This document shows positions 41,580 to 51,059 of a stretch of 53,654 nucleotides of DNA, in pieces (position 1 is the stretch's first letter; every line of letters begins with the position of its first letter). A program made the translations under genes and the position numbers. This DNA is from JBCBTD01 sp039818825 (GTDB lineage Bacteria; Pseudomonadota; Alphaproteobacteria; Geminicoccales; Geminicoccaceae): positions 1 to 53,654 of the forward strand of contig JBCBTD010000027.1 in the NCBI GenBank assembly GCA_039818825.1, written 5' to 3'. The notes under the pieces are model-generated. The model made no database searches. It was not told the DNA's origin and saw only the letters and a program-made list of their open reading frames with translations.

Positions 41580-42695
41580 ATGGCCGGGACGAGCACTGAA
41601 GCGACCGACCGGCTACAAGTCGTCCAGCCGAACGCCGTCGACCCCGGCCGACGGCGGCTCGGCGTTCTGGTCTACCGCGCGGCGACCGGGCTGTTGTTGG
41701 CAGTGCTGGTCTGGCAACTGGTCGATCTCAACGTCACCGACCTGGGGCTGACCACTTGGCGGCCGCTGCTCTACGCGTATCTCCTGTGGGCCGTGGCGCT
41801 CTGCCTGTACCACGCGCTGGCGCGCGGCGAGATGGGCATGCGGATGCTGTTCGTCCTGCCGGCGTTCTTGTTCACCATCTCGATGGTCGTGTTTCCACTG
41901 TTGTTCGGGCTGACCATCGCTTTCAGCGACTGGAACCTCAGCTCGTTCGACGGGCCCAAGTTCAACGGGTTCGCCAATCTCCGCGAGATGTGGACCGATC
42001 CGTTCTACTGGAACGCGCTTCGCAACATGGTCTACTACACCCTTGCGGTGTTGGTCGAATATGCGATCGCCTTTGGCTTGGCGTTGTTGCTGAATGCGCA
42101 GATCCGTGCCCGCAAGTTCTTTCGCGTGGTCTTCCTGCTGCCGTTGATGCTCAGCCCGGTGGCGGTCAGCTGGATGATCGGCAAGTCGATGATGGAGGTC
42201 CGCTTTGGCCCCATCGCCAGCTTTGCCCGTTGGCTCGGTTGGGAAACGCCGGCGTTCTTCGCGACGCCGGAGATGGCGCGCTTGTCGATCATGGTCATGG
42301 ACGCGTGGACCTTCATTCCGTTCATGATGATCATGCTGCTGGCCGGCCTGCAGGCCATCCCCAAAGACGTGATCGAGGCCGCGACCGTCGATGGTGCCTC
42401 GTCGCGGCAGGTCTTCTGGCGGATCATCTTTCCCTTGATGATCCCGATTAGCCTCACGGCGATCCTCATCCGCATCATCTTCAAGCTGAAGCTGGCGGAC
42501 ATCATCATCAACGTTACGGCCGGCGGCCCCGGCGGCGCCACCGACTCGGTGACCAGCTTCATCTTCCGCGAGTACCGCGACCGGTCGAACGTCGGCTACG
42601 GCACCATGCTCGCCATGGTCTACCTGGTGCTGATCGTCGTTGCCGTGACGGTCTTCTTGAAGCTTGTCGAGCGGCGCATGCGGCGGGCGGTCTGA
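41580..42695 (+). CDS. Sugar ABC transporter permease (MalF/UgpA-like)
   Basis: A 371-residue inner-membrane permease. Two extra N-terminal helices (about residues 30-80) precede the six-helix core that begins MLFVLPAFLFTISMVVFPLL. The ATPase-coupling EAA loop is EAATVDGASSRQVFWRIIFP. The ATG is at 41580, 39 bases after the binding-protein stop, and its stop overlaps the next ATG by one base. Confidence 0.9.
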   Translation: MAGTSTEATDRLQVVQPNAVDPGRRRLGVLVYRAATGLLLAVLVWQLVDLNVTDLGLTTWRPLLYAYLLWAVALCLYHALARGEMGMRMLFVLPAFLFTISMVVFPLLFGLTIAFSDWNLSSFDGPKFNGFANLREMWTDPFYWNALRNMVYYTLAVLVEYAIAFGLALLLNAQIRARKFFRVVFLLPLMLSPVAVSWMIGKSMMEVRFGPIASFARWLGWETPAFFATPEMARLSIMVMDAWTFIPFMMIMLLAGLQAIPKDVIEAATVDGASSRQVFWRIIFPLMIPISLTAILIRIIFKLKLADIIINVTAGGPGGATDSVTSFIFREYRDRSNVGYGTMLAMVYLVLIVVAVTVFLKLVERRMRRAV

Positions 42696-43633
42696 TGGCC
42701 GACGCTGCGTTGCGGTCGGCGGCTGCCAGCCGGCGCTCAGCGAGAAGCGTCGACGCCGCGCGTTTTCGCCATCTGGCAGGTCGCGTCGGGATCTACACCG
42801 TGCTGGTGACCTGGGCGCTGATTTGCCTGATCCCCATCTTCTGGACGGTCACCACCTCGTTCAAGGCTGCGGTCGACGTCACCCAAGGGCATCTGATTCC
42901 TTGGGTCGACTACACCCCGAAGTGGCTCGGCTGGCGCTCGCTCGGTCTTTCGCCGGATACCATCGGCCAGATTTCGACGGTGCGAGAAGAGTTCCTGAAG
43001 CGCTTTGCCAACAGCGTCTTCACCTCGGTCGGCGCCTCCTTTTTCGCCGTCGTCCTCGGCTCGCTCGCCGCCTACGGCCTGTCGCGCTTCGCCTATCGCT
43101 TCGGCTTCATGCGCAACAGCGACATTTCTTTCTTTTTCCTGTCGCAGCTGATCCTGCCGCCGGTCGTCTTGGCGCTGCCGTTCCTCGTCCTCTACAAACA
43201 GCTGGCCCTGCTCGACACCACCAGCGGCCTCGTTCTGCTCTACACGCTGATGGTGCTGCCGATCGTCGTCTGGATCATGCGCGACCAGTTCGACGGCATC
43301 CCGATCGAGCTGGAGGAAGCCGCACTCGTCGACGGCCTGTCGGTTTGGGGCGCCTTCCGCCGCATCGTTTTGCCCCTCGCCCTGCCGGGCATGGTCGCAG
43401 CCTTCATCCTCAGCCTGGTCCTCTGCTGGAACGAGTATTTCTTTGCCGCCCTCCTCACCAGCGCCGACGCCAAGACCTTGCCGGTGATGGTTGCCAGCCA
43501 GACCGGTTCCCAAGGCATCAACTGGTGGTCCATGGCCGCCCTCTCGACCGCCGCCATCGCCCCCCTCGTCGTGATCGGCATCGTCCTCGAGCGTTACATC
43601 ATCAAGGGCATGACCGCGGGTGCGGTGAAGTAG
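42695..43633 (+). CDS. Sugar ABC transporter permease (MalG/UgpE-like)
   Basis: A 312-residue permease, partner of the preceding gene. The N-terminal cytoplasmic stretch is Ala/Arg-rich, then GIYTVLVTWALICLIPIFW opens the membrane domain. The coupling loop is EEAALVDGLSVWGAFRRIVL. The start overlaps the previous stop. No MalK/MsmK-type ATPase follows; the next gene is convergent and begins four bases after this stop. Confidence 0.92.
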   Translation: MADAALRSAAASRRSARSVDAARFRHLAGRVGIYTVLVTWALICLIPIFWTVTTSFKAAVDVTQGHLIPWVDYTPKWLGWRSLGLSPDTIGQISTVREEFLKRFANSVFTSVGASFFAVVLGSLAAYGLSRFAYRFGFMRNSDISFFFLSQLILPPVVLALPFLVLYKQLALLDTTSGLVLLYTLMVLPIVVWIMRDQFDGIPIELEEAALVDGLSVWGAFRRIVLPLALPGMVAAFILSLVLCWNEYFFAALLTSADAKTLPVMVASQTGSQGINWWSMAALSTAAIAPLVVIGIVLERYIIKGMTAGAVK

Positions 43634-43637
43634 CAGC

Positions 43638-44501
43638 TCAGGCGTTCCAATCCGGCGCGAAGGATGGGTTGACGATGCGGCCGTCGGGGCGCCGTAGCGC
43701 GTCGATCCGGGCCATCTCGTCATCGGTCAGCGTCAGTCGGACCGCGGCCAGGTTCTCGTGGAGCCGGGCAGGGTTGCTGGTCCGGGGAACGGCGACGACG
43801 CTGTCCTGCTGGATCAGCCAGCGCAGCACGACCTGTGCTGGCGTCGCGCCATGGTCGCGGGCGATGGCGTGGACGAGGTCGTCATCCAGTCCTCGTCCCA
43901 TGCCGAGCGGCGTGTGCGCCGTCAGCACCATGCCGTGCTCGCGGAGGATGGCGAGCAGCCGCGATTGGTCGAGGGCCGGGTGATACTCGACTTGGTTGGT
44001 GGCGAGCGGATGCCGGCTCAGCGACATCGCCTGCAAGAGGAGGCCGGCGGGGAAGTTCGAGACGCCGATCGCTCGGGTCACGCCAGCGTCCACGACACGG
44101 TCGAGCGCGGCGATGGTCTCGGCCAACGGCACGTTGGCATTCGGCCAGTGGATCAGGAGGAGGTCGATCCAGTCGGTACGCAGGCGATCCAGCGATCGCC
44201 GTGCATTGTCTTCGAGTTCGCCGGCGCGGACGCACTCGTACCAGACCTTCGTCGTGACGAAGCAGGCTGACCGCGGCACGCCCGACCGTGCCAAGCCGGC
44301 GCCGACCTCTGCTTCGTTGCCGTACTCCGCAGCCGTGTCGAACGATCGGTAGCCGAGTTCGGCCGCGCGCATGACGAGATCGGCTCCGCGCGGACCCGTC
44401 AACTGCCAGGTACCCAAGCCCAGCACCGGCATGGCGGTACCACTGGGCAACTGGCAGCTCGGAACGTCGTTCGGGTCGACGCGCTCAGGGGTCGTTGTCA
44501 T
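43638..44501 (-). CDS. Aldo/keto reductase
   Basis: A 287-residue NADPH-dependent oxidoreductase with the complete catalytic tetrad: Asp and Tyr in FDTAAEYGNEAEVG, Lys in VTTKVWYE, His in LLIHWPNANVP. The NADP segment VAVPRTSNPARLHENL is near the C-terminus. It resembles 2,5-diketogluconate reductase-type enzymes (AKR5). It converges on the sugar importer and could act on related sugars, but that is only positional. Confidence 0.92.
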   Translation of the reverse strand: MTTTPERVDPNDVPSCQLPSGTAMPVLGLGTWQLTGPRGADLVMRAAELGYRSFDTAAEYGNEAEVGAGLARSGVPRSACFVTTKVWYECVRAGELEDNARRSLDRLRTDWIDLLLIHWPNANVPLAETIAALDRVVDAGVTRAIGVSNFPAGLLLQAMSLSRHPLATNQVEYHPALDQSRLLAILREHGMVLTAHTPLGMGRGLDDDLVHAIARDHGATPAQVVLRWLIQQDSVVAVPRTSNPARLHENLAAVRLTLTDDEMARIDALRRPDGRIVNPSFAPDWNA

Positions 44502-44553
44502 GCGCCCGCCTCCCGAGTGCTCCGGCCCACGTCCAGCGCTTGGTTGCCCGCCA

Positions 44554-44919
44554 TCAAACGTTCGCTTCGAAATGGTCTTCCCGTAGCAGCGCCGTGCCGT
44601 CCGGCTGCAGCACCCAAAGCTCCTTGGTGATCACTCCAGCGACTTTGTTCATTTTCCACTCGGCAGACAAAATGGCCGAGCTGTCGTCGATGATCTCGAT
44701 CTTCGGGTCCAAGTACACGATGTCGCGCAGGCCGCTGTCGATCGTTCGTTGCCAGAACTCTTGGATGGCCTGGCGTCCATTGAACTCGCCAAAGGGTTTG
44801 GCGACCATGAGCGCTGCGGCCTCGTAGCAGGCGGCGCAGCCCGCGGCGTCTCCGGCATTGAATGCCGCTTGCCATCTCGAACTCGCGGCTTTGGTCGCCG
44901 TCTCGATGGTCGTGGTCAT
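44554..44919 (-). CDS. NTF2-like/SnoaL-like protein
   Basis: A 121-residue cone-fold protein similar to the SgcJ/EcaC and ketosteroid-isomerase-like group; activity unknown. Landmarks are SRWQAAFNAGDAAGCAACYE, FNGRQAIQEFWQRTID and the strand region SAILSAEWKMNKVAGVITKE. ATG at 44919 has a G-rich Shine-Dalgarno (GGGGGG) about six bases upstream, which decides against the longer frame. It follows a 225-base gap with no feature that I can identify and precedes the aldo/keto reductase gene. Confidence 0.8.
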   Translation of the reverse strand: MTTTIETATKAASSRWQAAFNAGDAAGCAACYEAAALMVAKPFGEFNGRQAIQEFWQRTIDSGLRDIVYLDPKIEIIDDSSAILSAEWKMNKVAGVITKELWVLQPDGTALLREDHFEANV

Positions 44920-45144
44920 GGCTGTCCCCCCTGATGTTTCCCGTGCGGCTTCTTCTCGATCCGCCCGTGGACGGTGGCCTCGACCCAGCAACCCGCCGAC
45001 GCTCTTCGTCGTCCGAAGCCTAATGCAGTCCCCTTGTCGATGCCACGGGGCGACGAGATCGGGCGGGTGTCCCCGGTCCCGCGCGCATCGCGGCGCCTCG
45101 CCAACGCCTCCGATGGCCGACGGTTGCCCCGGGAAAGCCCCGTT

Positions 45145-45816
45145 TCATCCGGTGTGCTGCGGCGCCGCGTTCCGTTTGGACCGCTCGAACGCCATGTGCG
45201 GCTCCGCGAGGTGGTCGGGCTCGCCAACCCAGGCGTAGGCCAGGAGGCAGGGTGTGCGGGCGGCCGTCGTGATCCGGTGACCGTAGCCCGGCGGGTTGTA
45301 GATCAGAGAGGATGGCGCGTAGACGCCGACGTCGTTCTCCGAGACGTGGCCCGAGACGACGATGTAGCTCTCGGTGATGCCGCCATGGCGGTGTTGCGGG
45401 TAGGTACAGCGTGGCGCGAACAGGACGAGGCCGAGAATCAGGTCCTGAGACTGCACCGGGCCGCGCGGGCCGACGAGCTCGGTGAAGCCGTAGCTCTGCC
45501 GCAGGTTGGACGGTACCTTGGCGTAGCCGTACTCCCAGCTGAACGTCGGCGCCAGGCGGTCGAGGACGCGCGCCAAGGTGGCCGTCCGCTCCACGAGCGC
45601 CAAATCGACGGCCCGCGCCCAGTGGGAGACCACGGGCAGCGTCCACGGATCTCGCGGGGTGAACGTCGTCGGGTGATGCAACAGGCGCGCGATTCGGGCG
45701 CGGACCTGGCGCATGTGGCTGCGGATGGGGGCACTGCCGCCGGCCGAGCCCGAGTGATAGAGCAGCTCGAACTCGCGCAGAAAGTAGATCCAATCGGGGT
45801 CGAGTGATCGCGTCAT
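45145..45816 (-). CDS. DMSP-lyase-family cupin (DddL/DddQ-like)
   Basis: A 223-residue protein with a C-terminal cupin matching the dimethylsulfoniopropionate lyase family, which splits DMSP to dimethyl sulfide and acrylate. The metal-binding motif is YPQHRHGGITESYIVVSGH (His-x-His-x5-Glu-x-Tyr form), and a second His is in IYNPPGYGHRITT. The closing CLLAYAWVGEP is also family-like. The N-terminal half is helical. Whether the substrate is DMSP or a related compound cannot be told. No dmd or prp/acu acrylate genes adjoin. It is divergent from the FMN reductase gene. Confidence 0.68.
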   Translation of the reverse strand: MTRSLDPDWIYFLREFELLYHSGSAGGSAPIRSHMRQVRARIARLLHHPTTFTPRDPWTLPVVSHWARAVDLALVERTATLARVLDRLAPTFSWEYGYAKVPSNLRQSYGFTELVGPRGPVQSQDLILGLVLFAPRCTYPQHRHGGITESYIVVSGHVSENDVGVYAPSSLIYNPPGYGHRITTAARTPCLLAYAWVGEPDHLAEPHMAFERSKRNAAPQHTG

Positions 45817-45861
45817 CGTGGTCGACTATGCTGGTTGGTACAGGCGGATGGGGAGGCGACC

Positions 45862-46455
45862 ATGACGACCGACGACGGCCTGACGTTGCTCATCGTGCTG
45901 GGATCGGTGCGCCGGGATCGGGCCGGGGGGCGACTGGCAAGACTGCTCCAAGAACGTGTCCAAGCGGCGGGTCATGGCGTGGAACTCGCCGATCCGCTGA
46001 TGATCGAACTGCCTCTTCTGGATCGCATGTACAAGGAATTCGCAACCGGCACGGCGCCGGAGCCCATGGAGCGGTTGGCAACGATGATCCGCCGCGCTGA
46101 TGGCGTCCTCATCGTCTCGGCCGAGTACAACCACGGGATGCCGCCGGCCCTGAAGAACCTGCTCGACCACTTCCTGGAGGACTGGTTCCACCGACCTGCG
46201 GGGATCGCCACCTACTCCGCCGGCCGTTTCGGTGGGGTGCGTGCGGCGATGCAGCTCCGGATGACGCTCCCCGAGTTGGGCATGCCGACGATCTCGTCGC
46301 TCTTGCCCGTGCCCGAAATCACCCAGGCCATCGCCGAGGACGGCACCGATCGGACGTCGTGGCTCACCGCCGCCGCCGACCGTTTCGTGGCCGAACTCGC
46401 CTGGTGGGCTGCCGCTGCCAAGCGTCAGCGAGGGGACGCCGGCCCGCCATTTTGA
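45862..46455 (+). CDS. NADPH-dependent FMN reductase
   Basis: A 197-residue flavodoxin-like reductase. The FMN phosphate loop is VLGSVRRDRAGGRLA, and the flavin-stacking segment is SAEYNHGMPPALKNLLDHF. Such enzymes reduce FMN, azo compounds, chromate or quinones. ATG at 45862 has GGGAGG six bases upstream. It lies divergent to the DMSP-lyase-family cupin gene. Confidence 0.88.
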   Translation: MTTDDGLTLLIVLGSVRRDRAGGRLARLLQERVQAAGHGVELADPLMIELPLLDRMYKEFATGTAPEPMERLATMIRRADGVLIVSAEYNHGMPPALKNLLDHFLEDWFHRPAGIATYSAGRFGGVRAAMQLRMTLPELGMPTISSLLPVPEITQAIAEDGTDRTSWLTAAADRFVAELAWWAAAAKRQRGDAGPPF

Positions 46456-46491
46456 GGCCGCGGCGCCGTGAGCGCCGGCGTCGGGCGGGAA

Positions 46492-46508
46492 CCGTTACGT
46501 TCCGTTAC
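46492..46508 (+). promoter_or_regulatory. Direct repeat CCGTTAC, spaced 10 bases
   Basis: CCGTTAC occurs at 46492-46498 and again at 46502-46508, one helical turn apart, 82 bases before the DUF4405 gene start. Two in-phase direct repeats are the usual site plan for OmpR/PhoB-type response regulators. No such regulator is encoded in the window. Confidence 0.4.
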
Positions 46509-46589
46509 ACGGTGCCACTCGGCGGTTCATGCTGCCGTTGCGAAGCCACCTCAGATTGTCGGTGTATCCGACCGTGAGAGGCAAGCACC

Positions 46590-47096
46590 ATGTCCACGAC
46601 CGTCCGTGCCGTTACGGGCAAGATCGTCACGCCCGTCACCTTGGCGCTGTTCCTGGCCTCGGCGATCACCGGCATCATGCTGCTGGTCCACTGGCAAAGC
46701 GGCCTGGTGCAGTTCGCCCACGAGTGGCTCGGCGTCGGCTTCGCAGCGATCGCCATTTGGCACATCGTCAAGCACCGGCGCGCGCTGACGCACTACCTTC
46801 GCAAGGACCTTCCCGTCGCCGCCTTTGCCTTGGCTTTGGGCGCCGCGGCCGTCTTGACTGCGCTCACCGGCACCGCAGCGCCCGGCGGACCGGGGAACGT
46901 GCTGCGCGCGGTCGCTGAGGCGCCACTCGAGGCCGCAGCACCGGCGTTCGGCCTCACTGTCGAAACGGCGGTGGCGCGCCTCGAAGCCGAGGGCATCGAC
47001 GTGGCGAGCAGTGAGACGTTGGCGCAGATCGCTCGCCGCACCGGCCTACCGCCGATGCAGGTCCTGAACACGCTTGCGCGACCGGAGATCCGCTGA
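46590..47096 (+). CDS. DUF4405-type cytochrome b-like membrane protein
   Basis: A 168-residue protein. Two to three membrane helices are visible: VTPVTLALFLASAITGIMLL, GVGFAAIAIWHIVKH and VAAFALALGAAAVLTAL. Conserved histidines (LLVHWQSG, FAHEWLG, IWHIVKHRR) are placed as haem b ligands in the DUF4405 family. The C-terminal 60 residues form a soluble helical tail (TVETAVARLEAEGIDVASSE, IARRTGLPPMQVLNTL). It may carry electrons across the inner membrane; the partner is unknown. The hydrogenase operon starts about 2.8 kb away. Confidence 0.72.
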   Translation: MSTTVRAVTGKIVTPVTLALFLASAITGIMLLVHWQSGLVQFAHEWLGVGFAAIAIWHIVKHRRALTHYLRKDLPVAAFALALGAAAVLTALTGTAAPGGPGNVLRAVAEAPLEAAAPAFGLTVETAVARLEAEGIDVASSETLAQIARRTGLPPMQVLNTLARPEIR

Positions 47097-47105
47097 GCCG
47101 CAGGC

Positions 47106-48593
47106 TCATCCGTCCAGCGCCGCCATCAGGTCCTTGGTGCGCAGGTAAAGGTCCTTGAAGATCGGGTACTGGCGGTCGTAGGCCGGGACCGCCTCGGGTT
47201 CGATCCGGTCCTGCACCGGGTTCCAGCTTCGGATGTCCTCACGGCGCACGTCGCCGACCGCGAGCGCGGCCATGAAGGCGTCGCCATAGGAGGCGCCCAT
47301 GGTCGTCCGGCAGAGCGCCTGCGGCAGGCCCGAGACGTCGGACGTCGCTTGCGACCAGACGCGGTTCTTGGTTCCGCCGCCGACCGCCAGTACGCGGGCT
47401 GGGGTCGCTCCGGCTTCGGCGAACGTCTCGACGACGTGGTTGGTGCCGTAGGCGATCCCCTCGAGCACGGCGCGGAAGAGGTCGGCGCGGGTGTGGGTGA
47501 GGTTCAGCCCGAACCAGCAGCCCTTGGCACGCGGGTCGTGGATCGGCGTCCGCTCGCCCGAAAAGTAGGGCAGGGCCAAGAGGCCGTTGGCGCCCTTTGG
47601 CGAGGCTTCGGCCTCGGCTGCGAGCACGGCAAAGGCGTCGTCGCCCAGCTCGCGCGCGAACTGATCGCGAAACCAGTGGGTGAGCGTGCCGCTGGTGGCG
47701 AGCCCAGCCATGGACGCGTGCTCGCCCGCGAACAGCCAGGGCGCGTACCAGAGCCGTGCGTCCTTCACCCGCTCGGCGGTCAACAGGATCGAGAAGATCG
47801 TGGAACCGTACATCAACATCATGTCACCGACCCCGTCGACGCCGACGCTCAGCGCCTCGGCCGCTGCGTCGATGGTGCCGACCGTCACCGGCGTTCCGGT
47901 TCTCAGACCGGTTTCAGCGGCAGCCTCTGGCGTCACGGTGCCGGCGATCTCGGTCGACCAGCGGCAGCGGGCGAGCTTCTCGGGCGCGATGATCTCAGGC
48001 GCCAGCTCACCGCTCCAGTCCAGCCGGTCGAGCAGGTAGAGCGGCCCGAAGCTCGCGGCGGTGTAGTGGTCGACCACCGCTTCGCCAGTGAGCTTGAGGA
48101 CCAGATACGAGGTCGATGTCAGCACCTTGGCGGTCTGGGCGTAAACGTCCGGGAGTTGGCACTTCAGCCACGAGATCTTGGGCCCGACCGATTGGGCGGT
48201 CAGCGCATTGCCGCAACGCTCGACCAGGGTCGACTCGCCGATCGCCGCGGTCAGCTCGTCGATCTCCACGACGGAGCGGGTGTCGACTCCGTAGAGCACA
48301 CCGTTGGTCAACGGTCGCCCGGCGGCGTCGACCGGCAACATGCAGGGGCCGATGGCGCTGCACGCGACCGCCCGGATCGCCGCCGGGTCGACCCCAGATT
48401 CAGTGATCAGGGTGCGGCTCAGGTGGACGAAGCCCTGCCACCAGTCTTCCTCGGCACGATGCTCGGCCCAGCCGGGGCGCGGCACCAACATGCGGTGCGG
48501 CCGCGCCGCGGTGGCGACGATCGCCCCCGCGCGGTCGACCAGCACGCCTTTGGCCTCGAAGGTCCCGATGTCGATGCCGAGATAGTAGCTCAT
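47106..48593 (-). CDS. FGGY-family carbohydrate kinase
   Basis: A 495-residue sugar kinase of the xylulokinase/glycerokinase group. The N-terminal phosphate motif is YYLGIDIGTFEAKGVLVD, the catalytic Asp lies in GTIDAAAEALSVG, and the C-terminal ATP-binding segment is VLAVGGGTKNRVWSQ. The substrate cannot be assigned by eye. ATG at 48593 overlaps the stop of the M42 peptidase (ATGA), so the two are cotranslated. Convergent with the DUF4405 gene. Confidence 0.88.
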   Translation of the reverse strand: MSYYLGIDIGTFEAKGVLVDRAGAIVATAARPHRMLVPRPGWAEHRAEEDWWQGFVHLSRTLITESGVDPAAIRAVACSAIGPCMLPVDAAGRPLTNGVLYGVDTRSVVEIDELTAAIGESTLVERCGNALTAQSVGPKISWLKCQLPDVYAQTAKVLTSTSYLVLKLTGEAVVDHYTAASFGPLYLLDRLDWSGELAPEIIAPEKLARCRWSTEIAGTVTPEAAAETGLRTGTPVTVGTIDAAAEALSVGVDGVGDMMLMYGSTIFSILLTAERVKDARLWYAPWLFAGEHASMAGLATSGTLTHWFRDQFARELGDDAFAVLAAEAEASPKGANGLLALPYFSGERTPIHDPRAKGCWFGLNLTHTRADLFRAVLEGIAYGTNHVVETFAEAGATPARVLAVGGGTKNRVWSQATSDVSGLPQALCRTTMGASYGDAFMAALAVGDVRREDIRSWNPVQDRIEPEAVPAYDRQYPIFKDLYLRTKDLMAALDG

Positions 48594-49693
48594 GGGTACC
48601 GATCGTCCGGATCGAGGGAGAACTCAGGCCCGATGCGTCCGATTGCGGCAACCAGCAGCCGCGCCAGATCTGCCAAATCGCGGACGTCGCAGACCTCGTT
48701 GGCGGAGTGCGAGTATCGCATCGGGAAGCCGAGATCGACGGTCGCGACGCCGGCGCCGATGAGCTGGACGTAGGCGGTCTCCGTCAGCGCGCCGACATGG
48801 GCGCTTCGCTGCAAAGTGGCACCGATCGTGGCGGCCGTGCTCTCGTGCAGGCGGACCAGCGCCGGGTGGGGCAGGGTGCCGTTCAAGGTGCCGCGCCCGT
48901 GGAACGAGTAGAGGCTCATGGCCGGTCCGCCACCGAGCGCGACGTCGCCGCGGCTCGCCATGTCGGGCGTGTCGGTGGCGAGGACCAGGTCGATCTGGAT
49001 GGCGATGTCCGGCGCCAGGGTTCTTGCTGCCGGCATGACGCCGCGGAGGTTGAACTCCTCCTGGACGGCGAAGACGATGTGGACGGTGGCTGCCGGTGGC
49101 GCCCCCACGAGCGCACGGACGACCTCGACGAGGACCGCGCAGCCGGCCCTGTCGTCGACTGCCGTGCCAGCGATGCGTTCGGCGCCGAGTTGGCGGAAGG
49201 CTGGCTGATAGACGACAGGTGTGCCGACGTCGATGCCGGCCGCCCGGACGGCAGAAGCATCGTCGAGCCCGACGTCGATCGCGACGTCCGGATAGGGAAC
49301 GACACGGTACTTCTCGTCGGCGCCGGTGGCATGATGGCTCTTATTGCCGATGACGCCTACCACGTCCCGGCCGTCTTCCACACACAACAGGACCGGCTGC
49401 GCGGCGAGCGCGCGTTCCGGCACCCCGCCCAAGCGCTCGACGCGGATCAGTCCGTCGCGCTCGATCTTGCGGACGATGAAACCGAGCTGGTCCATATGGG
49501 CGAACAGCATGACCGACGGCGCGCTCGGATCGCCCGGCAGTGTCGCCACCAGATTGCCCAAGCGGTCGGTGCGCGGGGCGAGGCCGAGGGCCTGCAACTC
49601 GGCCCGCAATCGCTGCCGGACCCGGCCTTCGTGGCCACTCAGACCTGGCAGGAGCATCAGTTCGCGCGTCAACGCTAGAATGCGCTCGCGCAT
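48590..49693 (-). CDS. M42-family metallo-aminopeptidase / endoglucanase-type protein
   Basis: A 367-residue dinuclear zinc peptidase of the M42 family. Metal ligands are visible in MLFAHMDQLG (His), GTAVDDRAGC (bridging Asp), AVQEEFNLRG (Glu pair), VLATDTPDM (Asp) and RYSHSANEV (His). The ATG at 49693 has GAGGAG directly against it, which is too close, so the true start may be GTG at 49705 or further upstream. It is divergent from the hydrogenase operon and coupled to the sugar kinase downstream, an odd pair whose joint role is unclear. Confidence 0.82.
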   Translation of the reverse strand: MRERILALTRELMLLPGLSGHEGRVRQRLRAELQALGLAPRTDRLGNLVATLPGDPSAPSVMLFAHMDQLGFIVRKIERDGLIRVERLGGVPERALAAQPVLLCVEDGRDVVGVIGNKSHHATGADEKYRVVPYPDVAIDVGLDDASAVRAAGIDVGTPVVYQPAFRQLGAERIAGTAVDDRAGCAVLVEVVRALVGAPPAATVHIVFAVQEEFNLRGVMPAARTLAPDIAIQIDLVLATDTPDMASRGDVALGGGPAMSLYSFHGRGTLNGTLPHPALVRLHESTAATIGATLQRSAHVGALTETAYVQLIGAGVATVDLGFPMRYSHSANEVCDVRDLADLARLLVAAIGRIGPEFSLDPDDRYP

Positions 49694-49813
49694 CTCCTCA
49701 ACCACGACGTGGCCGAGCCGTCGTCCTTGGGCCGCGCAAGCTCGTCCCTCCCTTCGGATCAACGCTCGTTCCGGCGGCGTCATCAAGCACGGCGTGCCGA
49801 ATGTGGGCAACCA

Positions 49814-49827
49814 TTGACGTGGATCAG
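49814..49827 (+). promoter_or_regulatory. FNR/CRP-like box upstream of the hydrogenase operon
   Basis: TTGAC-GTGG-ATCAG differs from the FNR consensus TTGAT-N4-ATCAA at two positions. It lies 55-70 bases upstream of the hydrogenase beta-subunit gene, and about 54 bases (centre) before the start site predicted from TATAAA at 49863-49868. Oxygen-responsive control of a hydrogenase would make sense; the site is unproven. Confidence 0.42.
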
Positions 49828-49842
49828 TGCGGCCGACGCCGA

Positions 49843-49868
49843 CTTGAGGTTCAAGGACCAGCTATAAA
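49843..49868 (+). promoter_or_regulatory. Inverted repeat and -10-like element before the hydrogenase operon
   Basis: CTTGA-GGT-TCAAG (49843-49855) is a perfect five-base inverted repeat, and TATAAA (49863-49868) follows as a likely -10. A start site near 49875 would fall at the Shine-Dalgarno itself, so transcription probably begins after the GTG at 49869, which then could not be the initiator. Confidence 0.4.
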
Positions 49869-51055
<1,187 letters not shown>

Positions 51056-51059
<4 letters not shown>

